A stretch of DNA of 21,829 bases from Paramacrobiotus richtersi (GCA_034698045.1 JAQGAU010001047.1:1-21829); one strand, 5' to 3'; shown: positions 8,447 through 20,100, counted from the stretch's first letter. Program-made: numbers and translations. Notes: a model not told the origin generated them from the letters alone.

Positions 8447-11400
8447 ATGCTGTTACGATGGGGAATTGCTGGCTGCGGACGAATCTGTAATGATTTCGTG
8501 GCCGCATTGAAATCAATGCCTGCGGAGCATCATCAGGTCGGTAAGCGCAATTTCCTTTCCCGCTGCATCTATTTGTCTGTGCTGCTATAAAAATGTGTCG
8601 GATGGGCGCAGGTTGTGGCGGTGGCAGCGCGGGATACGGCCCGTGCGGAGGAGTTCGCCGCGAAATTCGAGATCCCCAAATTCTACGGCGCTTATGATCA
8701 GCTGGCGTTTGATCAGGATATCGGTGAGTTTCTCGCCTTGGTAATCCGTTGTGTGTGTGTGTGTGTATATATTTTTCCTTGTTTTATTTTTCCTGCTAAT
8801 GTTTCCTTTTCGTTTGTAGTGACTTAGTTGCATTTTGTAATTAATGTAATGTTTTTAGCTTTTGTGTAGTTGGAATATTTTATTTGTAAATTCATTCTAT
8901 GTCTGTTACCGTAGTTTTACGATTGACATTTCTTGTTATGCATTTACTTTTAGCTGTTTGTTTAATTAATTAACTTGTTGATAAAGTAATATGTTTTCTA
9001 GTAATTTTTTAGTAACAGTATTTTTTTGTAATTTTTAATAATAGTAATTAATTTTTTTCAAAAAAACGCTCGCTTGATTAATTTTCATTGGTGGCGTGTT
9101 GTACTTGACCGTAAAAATTAGCCCTTCGATTGCTGCTATTTGGTTAAATGAAGGTGATAAAAACCGGCAAAAAACTGTGTGCGATGCAGTACAAACATTT
9201 CACATACAATAATCCGTACTTTCCGAAGTAAGCGTATATGTCAGTGTCCGTGGCAGTTTTAACAGAGCCGTTGTACTACGAAGTCACAGTACATTTTCTA
9301 AGCGTCTTTGTTACGAAAATGCTCTTTTGCATAAAAGAATAAACGCCAACGCTAGGGAATCACATAATTTTCTTAGTGTTAAATTTTTCTGAGTATAATG
9401 GTATTAATTTCAAGCTGTTTTAGTATTTAGGCAATTATTAATACTACAGTCAAATAAATAAATGAATATTACTACTAATTGTGATTAATAAAATAATTCC
9501 TAATAATTATTAAATATTATTTTATTATATTGTAATTAGTTGAATATTAATTGTACTAAAATGAATATAATTGTTAAAGGTTCAGTTTAAATTTGAATTT
9601 TAAATGGTGGTCTCTAACGTTCGCAGATATTGTATACGTCGGTGTAATCAACACCAACCACAAACGATTGTGCGCCGTGATGTTGACGAATAATAAACAT
9701 GTCCTGTGTGAGAAGCCGCTAACGCTCCACTTGGATGACACACAACAGCTGATTGAACTGGCCAAAAGACAAGGAAAATATCTGATGGAGGTGAGACAAC
9801 TGCTGTTTTTCATGTCATTTGATTAAGATTATTTTTTTTAATAGCAATTGTAATGTAACAATAGCTTAGTGTTAGGTAATATTATAAATTAAGATAATTA
9901 TTTTTTAATTCTCAGACAGAGTTTGAATCATTTCTTGAAACCATAAAGCGAAATATTTCGTTCCTTTCCATTTTCTACACCATTAAATTTTATCCTGCGT
10001 ATACTAAAAAAGTGTTGCCATTTTTTAAAGGCAAAGAGATGTTTAAATTACGTGCTTTACATGGAATGTTCTGAGTGCTCCTGGGAACTGCTTGCGCTGC
10101 CACTAGACTACGAAATTTATCAGTGTAATCACAATTTTATACTCTGAAGAAGTTGTTCAGCATGTACTGAAACGGTTCAGTAAATTTTCATTAATTAATT
10201 TAATTCACTGTATTTCAGTAATTTCATTAATTAACTTAAAATTTACTTGGTTTTAGTAATTCTGATTAATTTCATCAACTAATTTAATTCACTGTATTTC
10301 AGAAAATTCATTAATTAATTAACTTACAATTTACAGTACTGTTTACTGTACTATTACTACTATTATTAGTTATTACTGTACTACTATTTACTGTGCTTGG
10401 TTTTACTGATTTTCATCGATTCAGTTATTTCGATAATTAATTTAATTTACTGGGTTTCCGTAATTTGTAAACCAGTCTAATCTTCTTACAGTCGCTGTTA
10501 GCTTGCCGATACAATTCGTTGTAAGATATCAACCTGGAAATCATGTACAGATAGAGAGCTTTCATGTATTTACAGTTTTAGATTATTCAGTAATTAGCTG
10601 ATAATTTTTTCTTCCAACAATTTCAATGCCTGTTCTATTCCTAACATTAAGTCAGTCAATAATTACATTTTATATCGATTTTCTACATCTCAAAATATTC
10701 ATAATTATTCGGGATGTCAGTGTTAAACGTCAGTGTTAACAGGGCATCTGGAGTCGCTGTTTTCCCGTGTATAAACAGCTGAAACAAGAACTGACCAATA
10801 AAACCATCGGTGATGTGAAGATTCTAACCGCCAGCTATGGATTCGCCAAGCGGAATGTCCCGAATCTGGTCGAGCGGGAAATGGGCGGGGGGATCCTGTT
10901 CAACGTGGGATGTTACGCGGTGCAGTTGGCTAATTTGGTGTTTGGCGAGGATAAGCCTGTCTCCGTCAAGGCCTCGGCGCTCTTCAATGAATCGGGTAAT
11001 TTCATTACGCAAATCGAACAAGTTTACGACGACGAAGCAGTATCCAGTAAAAACATTCTAATATCCAAAGAATGTATGTATGTTTTATTACTGAAAAGCT
11101 ACATCAGATAATAAATAATAATAAAAAATTAAGTAATAAATAATCAAAAAAATAATAAAATAATAAAGAAATGGAAGAAATTAACAAATGAATTTGTGCC
11201 GTGAAATGTCGTCGTGAAAGTAGTATTTGCTTTGTCATAATATCTGCACACACGAATTCCGAATGAATTAAAACTGAAATCTAATTCATGAAATAGAAAC
11301 AGTTCTGTTGCAATTACTACGTTGTTGTCGTGCGAACATTACACAGCGCATTTTGTCGAAAAACAAAGTTGACGGATTTCAAAAATATATGAATAATTAT

Positions 11401-13325
11401 TGGTGTGTGTTGATAAGAAGGACATGTACATATTATTACTTAAGGAAACAGTAGTGTAGTGGCCAAATTCCGGATCCTGAGCCATTCATTTAATGTCACT
11501 TTGGCAAAGATCAGTCGGTAGCAGATTTTCATGTTCGACTTTTTCCATCAGTAATTTTTTGCCATTTTTAACGGTCAAGTGGAAGTTATATTGTGCAAAA
11601 AACAACGTTGTGGAGAAGGGGCGGCACTGAAATTTCTTCACTAATTGATAGCTATAAGGGTAGCGTCGACTTGTTTGGCCACTATTCTACGATTTCACTG
11701 TGCATACACGATGCAAATCATGAGGTACTTTGCTATTTCGGAGAAAGAATACCTGCAAATTCAAAGTTTTTAGTAAAATCGTTCTTTGTGCTCTGAAGGA
11801 ATACGGGATACTTGACAATACAAGTGAATATGAAATTATTTAAAATATAATTATGGAACTCATGATATGTATAGGTACAAAATTATGGAATTTTAATGTG
11901 GAATTATAAAGTGGCGCAAATAGGAATATTGTTTAATTATTAATTAAGGGAACGAGAGCTAGATTGTACAAGAAAATACGGTTAAAAAAATTTAAGTTAG
12001 TAGTTTATGCAGCTTAACAAAGGGCGTTATTTTTACAAGCTGATTAAAAAGATGATCTACCGTATTTATTCAAAATAAACGCCTCCCCCTCCCCAAATAA
12101 GCACCCAGGGCTGTATGATTATAGGCCCGGATTTTCTCATTATTTTCCAAGAGCCACTGTACTACGATCCGCTGGTCGAAAGCATTCCATACTCGCGGTC
12201 ATTTTGAACATGATTAATAATCTGCTGCGCTTGCTTTGTGATTGATACCTTACTGAGTCATCAACCGAATAAAGGAATGTGATCCGTATGTTGTTCACAA
12301 CGCAGGAGCCGACGATACGACCGCCGTGATTCTCCAGTATGCCAGCGGTGCCATGGCGCAGTTTATGGTGTCCATGTCCATGAAGCTGGACAGTACGGCG
12401 CGGATCGTTGGTACCACAGGGGAAATCGAGGTACAATCACCGTTCTCTGCAAAAAAATTCACATTTTTTCTGACGGAAATTGTAATGGTATGCTTTTGCC
12501 ACTGTACAGCTGCCCGGCACATTTATCGCACCCATCGAGTTGAAAATCAACCAGAAATCCTTCCAGTATCCGTTGCCGGCAGCGGACACCCGCTACAAAA
12601 CCAACTACACCAATTCCGTTGGGTTGGCCTATCAAGCGGAAGAGGCGCGCCAGAGCATAGTTAATGGTGAGAGAAATGGTGTAATTTTGTTTTTTTCTAC
12701 AAGGAACATTTCATAAATGGTTATACTATTTATCGGCTAATTAATAAGTGGATTAACAATATTGTGTTTCATTTTTTTACGGTTTAACTTACTTATCCGA
12801 AATCATTATAGTTAAACAAATGCTTAAATGAATACGTTACTTTATTTAATAAATTATAAGATAAATTAGTTAAAAAAATCGCACAATTTTGTCTTTTTAA
12901 ATTTTTTTTGGAAATTGTTCTACAGTTTATCGGCTAATTAAGAAGTAGGTTAACAATATCATGTTTCATTTTTTTGTGGTTTTACCTACTTATTCGAATT
13001 CATTATAGTTAAACAAGTACGTTATTTTAATAAATTGTCAGTTAAATTAGTTACAACAATAATAAAATTATTTAAATTTAAAAAAATTAATATAATAATA
13101 GTGTTTAATTATAAAAATAATAATTTAAAAATAATAAGAAAAATTCATTATTTTAATTTAATTAATTTACGGTTTTGTAAGGAACAGAAGATATAGAAAT
13201 AAACCGAGTTCTCCCGTGTTCGTATAGGGCAAACTGAATGCCAGTGGATGTCGCACGATGACAGCACCCGCAGTGCCGAACTTATGGAGAGGATCTGCAA
13301 GGAGACCGGCTTGAAATACGACTGA
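8447..13325 (+). CDS. DHDH: trans-1,2-dihydrobenzene-1,2-diol dehydrogenase (dimeric, Gfo/Idh/MocA family)
   Basis: NADP-dependent cytosolic oxidoreductase. The family oxidises aromatic trans-dihydrodiols and D-xylose and reduces dicarbonyls. Seven exons are read: 8447-8536, 8612-8723, 9627-9790, 10743-10995, 12306-12430, 12510-12666 and 13228-13325. They total 999 bp, or 332 aa against 334 in the human protein as I recall it. All introns are GT-AG with matching phases; their lengths are 75, 903, 952, 1310, 79 and 561 bp. The N-terminal Rossmann motif GIAGCGRI is at residues 6-13. The CEKP motif places Lys97, and GCYAVQ places the catalytic Tyr180, at the same numbers as the mammalian enzyme; Trp125 is also kept. 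Position 76 is Asn where mammals have His, while His79 is kept. An in-frame TGA two codons before the ATG fixes the start. Intron 1 uses CAG|GTCGGT, with a stronger GTAAGC four bases downstream that would shift the frame. A decayed second copy lies downstream. Confidence 0.96.
8750..8773. repeat. TG microsatellite in DHDH intron 2
   Basis: About eight TG units followed by a short run of TA, 27 bp after the exon 2 donor. Confidence 0.9.
10197..10340. repeat. A/T-rich tandem duplication in DHDH intron 3, period 84 bp
   Basis: AATTTAATTCACTGTATTTC begins at 10197 and recurs at 10281. It is followed in both units by a TTCATTAATTAACTTA-like block and a TTTAC. A third, more diverged unit appears around 10438-10465. 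No coding content. Confidence 0.7.
11449..11463 (-). repeat. dispersed motif copy, reverse orientation, in DHDH intron 4
   Basis: The reverse complement reads GCCACTACACTACTG, 13 of 15 positions of the GCCACTRTACTACGA family described at 12153. Another, plus-strand copy lies 230 bp downstream in the same intron at 11678-11692. Confidence 0.45.
12153..12167 (+). repeat. copy of a dispersed GCCACTRTACTACGA motif family
   Basis: This is a consensus copy. Related plus-strand copies start at 9267, 10099, 11678, 13738, 15402, 16148, 16416, 16650, 19361 and 21216. Reverse copies are at 11449-11463 and 20541-20555. Many copies continue with an AAGTCACAGT or AAGTTCACA-like extension. Some pairs are homologous because the DHDH locus was duplicated (10099 with 16148, 11678 with 16416, 13738 with 16650), but copies inside CWH43 introns are not explained by that. 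It looks like the best-preserved piece of an old short interspersed element. Confidence 0.55.
12729..13065. repeat. tandem duplication in DHDH intron 6, period 197 bp
   Basis: A unit of about 140-150 bp beginning TTTATCGGCTAATTA at 12729 recurs at 12926. Blocks matching in order include GTTTCATTTTTTT, CATTATAGTTAAACAA and TAAATTAGTTA. Divergence is modest, so the event is fairly recent relative to the DHDH pseudo-copy. Confidence 0.8.
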
Positions 13326-13436
13326 TCAGTTGCGGGATTTATTCCGGAAATGTCAGTGTGATTTGTTACAAACTACTTGTTTTTTTGAGTTTTCTACCTC
13401 TGAACATACTGCCTCAACAGTCTACGTTGTCCAGTT

Positions 13437-13446
13437 AATAAATAAA
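13437..13446 (+). terminator. DHDH poly(A) signal
   Basis: Two overlapping AATAAA hexamers (13437-13442 and 13441-13446) lie about 112 bp after the DHDH stop codon, a normal distance for a 3' UTR end. Confidence 0.7.
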
Positions 13447-14319
13447 CCAAAAACCAGCTCCAAAGCCTCTTTTCAGATCGAGATATTCAGACTTGAAATG
13501 TTACTTTGCATATACCGCAAAGTTTGTCGTGAATTGACGCTGTGCAGCGCAAAAACAGTGCTTTTACTTTGTTACTGATTCGAAATAAAAACCAGTTCGG
13601 CAAATGTCGTACTTTTAGTAACTTTCTAAACAAACATCAAGCTAAAAATGGTACAAACTCTGTTCAATGCGCTGAGGAAAGCGTTCGAAGGTTAGTAATT
13701 GTTATAAACTCACAACACGCAAGTGATGCGCACAGGAGCCCATACTCTACAATATTCTCCGTACATGAAAACAGTAGTTTATTCCCGTTCTGTTACGATA
13801 AGATAATCACCGTGGTATTCATCACATGTTTCCAGCTGTTATCAAATTACAGTCTTTATTATCCATTTTGCAACAAACATGAACAAAAAATAAATCGATT
13901 AAAAAACATACAGGTCGAAACAAATATCGTAAAGACCACCAAGAAGTACCTCTAACATCTATACTTTCGGTCACATATCAGCACTAGTGCCGTTTTGGCT
14001 TTACGCTGAACAACTCAAACTGAACGCAAAAAACTGGATAGAGAAGCCGCTGACATGATGGAATGGTGCAAGAAGTACTGTATACTTTGATGTTAGACTA
14101 CTGCGTATGAAAGTTGGTGCTAATGCAGTCGTACGCTAATACATTTACGCACAATTTAATCCAAGGAAACCTTCTGCAAAGGTCAACCCAATGCTTCCTT
14201 CAGTTTATGGTACTATCCGCAAAATCCCTTATCGCATTCGATATCAGTCAAAAATGGTTCAATATGGTATCTACAGACACTAATAAACCGATTCGACTCG
14301 TCCGTTTAGCACCGCCTTT
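13447..14319. other. 3' flank of DHDH, no supported gene
   Basis: A/T-rich flank. An open frame at 13542-13955 has no recognisable domain. Part of it (about 13738-13945) is the parental version of sequence repeated at 16650-16890, so it is duplicated non-coding flank rather than a gene. Confidence 0.45.
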
Positions 14320-14800
14320 TCCTTTTTTATACTGGAGCCGATGAAAACGCTGGTTTTCCTTTCACTGAATATCCGAATTGGGCATACGACCTACTGACCA
14401 GAATCGGATGATAGACCGGGAGAACTGACAGGAGAACATCTCCGTTCGACCATGGATTCACTATCCGAAAGCAGCCCCGGCTACAGGACTTTCGGAGCCA
14501 CATGGGTAGTTTACATGTTTCTGGGTTAAAATCCCTACGTTTGTTTGCCATGCAGTTTCAGAATGCACTGATTAGTTCATTTTGGTTGTAGTTTACGGGG
14601 ATCTCAGTGTTGTAGCTGTTTCTCATTTGGATACTTTTTACGTTTTCCCGGCTGGCGGGAGGCGGTTTTTGTTCCAGTTTGTGAGATCTAGCAACCTGAG
14701 CAGGTTCCCTGCGTGGAATGCTCGGGGGCTATCGGACTTGGTATGTCCCACAACGGGGTTTGCCTGGTAACGAATAAATACAAACACAAATACAAATACT
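14320..14800 (+). mobile_element. possible LINE/SINE 3' fragment with A-rich TACAAA tail
   Basis: A GC-richer island of about 450 bp ends in a simple-sequence tail at 14773-14800 (AATAAATACAAACACAAATA and onward), the kind of terminus left by target-primed retrotransposition. The frames inside are short and interrupted. No reverse transcriptase motif, RNA polymerase III B box or clear target-site duplication was found, so this rests only on composition and the tail. Confidence 0.2.
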
Positions 14801-14933
14801 AAAATGTTCGGTACATCGAACCGATTAACTTGTTGCATCAGAGCCGATCATGCGATGCAAGTAAAAAACACAGTGCACAATATACCGTTTGCGAGCCGAA
14901 GCCGAATCGAATCGAACAGTCGTCTCGAAACGG

Positions 14934-14939
14934 TTTATT
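14934..14939 (-). terminator. poly(A) signal for a minus-strand transcript
   Basis: AATAAA on the minus strand, 28 bp after the stop codon of the open frame at 14967-15203. It supports that frame being a terminal exon. Confidence 0.3.
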
Positions 14940-14966
14940 ATAAAATTAATGTACTATCGTGTATGG

Positions 14967-15203
14967 TTATGTACTGCGATCGGTAGTAAACGTTCCACCA
15001 TAGTAGATGGGCCACATATCATCGATATCCCGATATTTCGTTTCATCCAGGGAACCACCAAGATCCACACAGAAAGCCGTCTGTTCGGTGTCTCCGACAA
15101 GTACGTACTGCCACCTCCCAAGTCTCCCCGTCAGCGGAATACTGAACACCATCCAAATAACGGCATAAGTGTTGTTTTTCTTTAGCAGGCCGGGCGTTTT
15201 TAT
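14967..15203 (-). CDS. possible terminal exon of an unknown minus-strand gene
   Basis: Open frame of 78 codons ending at TAA 14967. It has balanced, coding-like codon use, unlike the A/T-rich surroundings. The peptide has a hydrophobic patch (TYAVIWMVFSIPL), then GRWQYVLVGDTEQ, an acidic DLGGSLDETKYRDIDDMW stretch and a Tyr/Thr-rich end. AAAG at 15180 or TTTAG at 15211 could act as acceptors. No start codon or upstream exon could be tied to it, and the DNA upstream on this strand is the DHDH pseudo-copy. A second frame (15210-15043) is also open. It could be a decayed gene fragment. No family is recognised. Confidence 0.27.
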   Translation of the reverse strand: MKTPGLLKKNNTYAVIWMVFSIPLTGRLGRWQYVLVGDTEQTAFCVDLGGSLDETKYRDIDDMWPIYYGGTFTTDRST

Positions 15204-15399
15204 TTACTACCTAAAGTCTCTCTTCGACCGTTGTTATTTGTGTGGCGCAGTAAGCATAAAAATCTGGGAAAAAGCTGGATGCGGTGGAAGATAATTTCAT
15301 AGACAATTTCTAATCTGTATCGTGTTAGTCACTCGTAGGTGTGTAATATACAGTAGTCCTTTATTGCTGTACCATAGTATCACAAACAGCATATAATAA

Positions 15400-16890
15400 A
15401 ACCGCTGTACTACGTCTACACGGTACCTATATCATGAAAAACGCTCGTGTGTAAAGTAAAGCAGCAAAATGGGGAAACGCTTACTGTTAATTGTCTTCCT
15501 GTATATTTTTGTTAAAGTCACTTAAATGTTGTTTTTATTGGTAAAATTTCATATTGTTACATAATTATATATATATAATAACTAGTATTTAAGTATATAT
15601 TAATATCGAAATAAATATCACTATTAAAAATTCCGATTTTTGAATTTAAATGCCTGTTTCTGCCAAATATACTAAGACTAAGCCCCCATTCAAATCAGGC
15701 AAATATTGTTTACGTTGGCATAATCGACTGTGAGAAGCTGCTAACTCTTCATCCTGATGACACGCAACAGCTGATCGAACTTGAAAAAAAAACAAGGATA
15801 ATGCCTATCTGATGGCGCGGCATGGGCAACCTGCGATTCATACATTGGTACTGTCACGGTATATTCGAAACATTTTATTAACGTTATTTTTATCAATAGT
15901 AATTTTAATGTAATATTAGTTTAACATGGTATATGTCGCATCAAAAAATTAAGCTAAATATCTTTAATTCTGAGAGCGAGTTTGGAACTTTGTATGAAAC
16001 CAAAACTGAAACATTTCGTTTGTTTCCGTTTTTTAGTTCCTGTCGCTAAAAAAAAATTTTAGTCTATTTTTGAACGGCGAAGGGATATATGTTTACATCA
16101 TGAGCTAGCTTTACATGGAAAGGAATGCTTTGCTTCTCTTTGTAGAGGCACTATACTACGAAATCTGACAGTACATGTACTTATAATCACATTTGTAAGC
16201 GGAACAAGCTGTAGTGAAGTGAGTCTAGAGGAATCTGAATCTTTCGGACCATTCTGTCCAATCAGGCGTAGAATTGTTTCATCATGAATGTTTTGGAAAC
16301 TTTTGACGGACAACTAACAATTAAATCTCTGAAAAAAACGCATGCATAAAATTCAGCCATTGACATTTTTTTGTCGGTTGATCGCTAACAAATTGGCCAA
16401 ATGTTTGTGGATTGAGCCACTACACTATGAGTTCACGTTGCGTATAATAAGCATCTTTGCGTGAATAAGGAAAAACATTAATCACTAAATCAGGATCGAA
16501 CTTTGAGAAAGCCAGCAAATTCAAAAACTTTTGTAACAAAATCGTTCTTTATGTTCTGAAGGTCGCACCGGAAAATTCCGCAAATTATCACGAAATATAT
16601 TGGTAAATTCGCATGATGAACGTGGTACCAGGTTAACGGATACGCAAGAGCCCATACTCTACAACATTCTCCGTGTTCAGTATGTCACTCCCGGTTCTGT
16701 TATGATTATCACCGTACTATCAGTGTTAAAACAATTCAATAAATAAATTAATAATAGTCAGCTATATTTGTTATTTTACCACCGCTGACGTCAAATTGTT
16801 GTCTTTTATCATTCCGCTTTCAACAAATATGCACAAAAAACAAGGTCGAAATCAATATAACACTATTATATCGTAAAGGCCACCATTTCT
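15400..16890 (+). pseudogene. DHDH: decayed tandem copy of the DHDH locus
   Basis: Collinear, diverged similarity to the intact gene in direct orientation. Blocks near 15402, 15640, 15703-15817, 15890-16190, 16416, 16508-16560, 16650-16725 and 16790-16870 match parental 9267, 9590, 9627-9790, 9840-10135, 11678, 11755-11810, 13738-13815 and 13845-13940. Exon 3 is the only coding part recognised. It lacks about 54 bp in the middle, has Leu for Pro after the CEK, and carries a poly-A slippage that breaks the frame; its donor is lost. Exon 4 and exons 5-7 are absent: only about 90 bp separate the intron 4 block from the 3' flank block. Exons 1-2 were not found. Intronic similarity shows a DNA-level segmental duplication, not a retrocopy. 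Confidence 0.8.
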
Positions 16891-17103
16891 ACACCGTTTT
16901 TCGCATAATCTCTCATTTCCCGCTTCTCACACTTCAAGTCCATAAACGCTGTCATGCAATGCGCTTGAGCACCGAAAACTATTCAATTTCCAACGTCAAC
17001 TTCACCAAACTATCGAACGAAACCGACATTTCACCGACATAAAATCAACAAAAATACATTAAATCAGTACAAAAAAGATCCCTTCATTTCGCAGCTGCTC
17101 GAC

Positions 17104-20100
17104 TCATTCCACTCTGCCCACATCACTCAAAAAATACTTGGGCGTACTCATGTGGTAGTGGTGCTTCCACGGAGCGTAATGTCCATGGGTAAACCCTCCA
17201 AAGGCACTGGAAAACTTTTTCCACTCTTCCACCTTCTCATCGCGTATCTCGGTCACATCGTTATCACTGTCCTCGCCCTCCCGGGGTACGGAGAATTTCG
17301 CCATCTGGATCTCGGTGTCCGAGAGTCCGCCGTGCGATATCCGCGCATAACTGTGATATAAATCCACATTTATATGTTAACTAGGCGACCCCGCGCAAAA
17401 TTGCGCTAATATAAGAGAACTCTGTACCTCGTTTCCCATTGGTTCCCCACTAAAATGCCCGTTTCTCCTGAATGGATTTGTTTTTCTCAGTTTTTACTTT
17501 TGATGGCAGAAATAGACAACGTAAGCTTTAGAATGATATATTGCACTTGAGGTTTGGATGAGTGGATCGTTCAGAGTGACTCGACAGACAGAAAACTCTT
17601 AGCGAATTATATATATAGATTAGTTATTTTACTTAATTTTTTTTAATTAACTTATTTATATTTATTAATATATATATTAAACATTCATTATTACGCATTT
17701 CATTATCATACACCTTTGCTGGTCAGTTTCCATTTCCTGCTTTTAACTGCTTCTGTCTATTTTTGGACTTTCGTTCCTTTTATTAGTAAAGACAAAAGTG
17801 AATAAAAATCGAATCTTTTAGCAGTTATTCTGTACGCTTGCTCCTACCAAGTTAAAAAAATGCTAGTTGTTTTTATCTCGTTCATTTGAATTTATTTTTT
17901 ACTCATTTTTCAAAGATTAAATTTTCCCCAAATATTTCTGAATTACAGTAAATTAAACTTTATCTGTTCCGATGGATTCTAATTTACTAGGAATAACAGA
18001 AACGCTCTGAAATCAAAAAATTTTCCAATTATTTTATAAGAAACTTAAACGTAGTGCAAAATTTCACGGTTAATCCTGAAAGACAATCGCATCACAAGCA
18101 AATGAATGACATTCACAATGAAAGCATGCTGTTGACAGTTTCGTCTCAAGAAATAATTTGTAAATTAAACATGCTCACATTCAGTTACTTCCATAAAGTG
18201 ACGCGACTTTCGTGGTAATTATTAGACACGTAAACGATTAGTTTCATTCCCTCTGTACCTACTGAATTTGACTAATTTAGTAAAACAGCCATAGAATTCG
18301 GTAAAATATTGACTATAATCCACTGGTTCTGTTTTTCTTTCAAATAAGTATTTCTACAAGAACATAAAACCTCCTCCACTCACCCGACTCGCCGCAATCC
18401 CCGATACATCACATATTCACAAAACCGCTGTTTATCACTGGGATCAATATCCTTCAGCCGGCCCTTGTCCGTGAAATGAAGATAATCCCGACTGAACGGT
18501 TTGGACGTGACATAGCCCACAAACACCACCGGATACGGGGAAACGGCGGACAAATTAGCCAGATACTGCGTCTGCAGTTGCCGGTCCAGTTCGTCCCGGT
18601 CATTACCCATGTGGGTGGAGATGAGCGTCACCGGCTGGCCGGAGATGTTCAGGACGGCCGAGATGGCCGGGGCCAGTTCGCCCTCGGGGGACGGGAGGAG
18701 GTGGTGGGTGGAGGAGATGATGGGATACTTGGATAACAGGAGGTTGCCCCATGTATGGTCCTGGACACAAAACGCTGCATTATTAATCGAATTTCTTTAC
18801 GAATTCAAAGAGGAAATGCGGATTGTGTCTTCGGGACAACGGACAATGCCGAACAGCTTCACGAGTTGTTTTGGCTTTAACGGTTGTGTTTAAGGTTTTT
18901 CGTTTTGCTAACGTGTGTTATCAGTGCTTCAGTATACAAACAATTACGAAAATAAAAAGCGGAAAAGCCGGCAAAAATGCTGCCTGTTATCATTGTTCTG
19001 CGGTTTCTTCGTCAATCGTCATGTATCGTTTCTCGTACGTTTTGTTTTTCTTTCCACGTACCACCACTTTAATCATTGGAAATGCGAATCATTTCCGAGT
19101 TTACTTTTAAAAACATACTGAAACCACCTAATTCACTTTAGCAGAACATCCAAATGACCCCATACAAAATAAATTATTTAAAATATTATTTAATAAATTA
19201 TTCCATAAATTATTACAAAATAAACGATGTCAAAGGAACATATTAAAAGAAAGCGAATAACAAATGAAGTAACGTGAAAAATAGGAACATTGTTCCATTT
19301 CGAATGAATATGACCGGTTCGCTATGTACTGTATACATTTTCATGTTGGAGTACGTACGAGCCCATGTACTACGCAAGTTCACATCCATCATTAACGTAA
19401 CAAAATATTGTACTGAGAAAGAACTGAAGCCACTCGAGTCTGCACACAGTCATATACCAAAAAATGAACATGAAAGACAAAGAACGAAGCACAAAACCAA
19501 AACCTGCAAAAACGAACAGCATCCAAGATTAATCAAATAAATAATATTGGGAGTTATTTCCGGCAAACCACGAAATGCGAACTGATAGTAAATGTTCGAT
19601 GAATGATAAAAAGGAAAAACATAGCAAATATCACAAGTACGAAATGCGGTGTATGAATACAACAACAATTCATAAGAAGACAGAACCGTGATAAATTAGC
19701 AATGAAATACACTGAACAAGAAAATGAGACAGAGAAATAAAAAAAAATCTGAAATTAGTTAAAAAAAATTTTCTAAAATTAACAAATGCTAGTTTGATAA
19801 ATGTGTCAAGCCGGAAGTCCAACAAATCTGTCAATCAACTTACTTTGGTAGCCGGTCCAAAATCCACAAACATACCCAGTTTCTCGCTCAGCCACATGGC
19901 CAGATCATTGTGTCCGAGGTAGGGTTTACTGGCGTCGCTTTCTAGCAGTGCAATGACATCGGCGTTCGTCTCCTTTAGGACATTCGCCGCCCGATGGAGA
20001 CTGGGCCATCCCTGGTTGTCATAGCCAAAGTGGAATGTCCAAATCAGCGCCGTGAAATCCCGCGTGTCGGGATTAAGGATCTTCGCCTGTGGTTGCAATG

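Noticed and set aside
12326-12664. 112-residue plus-strand open frame
   Set aside because: It is DHDH exon 5 read through the 79-bp intron 5 and then out of frame into exon 6.
8447-13325. Bacterial horizontal transfer of the oxidoreductase
   Set aside because: The Gfo/Idh/MocA fold is common in bacteria, but the seven-exon structure, length and residue numbering match the animal DHDH clade.
13542-13955. 137-residue open frame after DHDH
   Set aside because: It overlaps flank that is duplicated and broken downstream; low-complexity end and no homology recognised.
15043-15210. VWC-domain-like reading on the minus strand
   Set aside because: The Cys pattern is incomplete and the frame conflicts with the neighbouring frame that has the better stop and poly(A) context; kept only as a remark.
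18476-18893. Plus-strand open frames over CWH43 exon
   Set aside because: Antisense shadows of the GC-richer CWH43 exon 18384-18760, whose minus-strand frame matches the family clearly.
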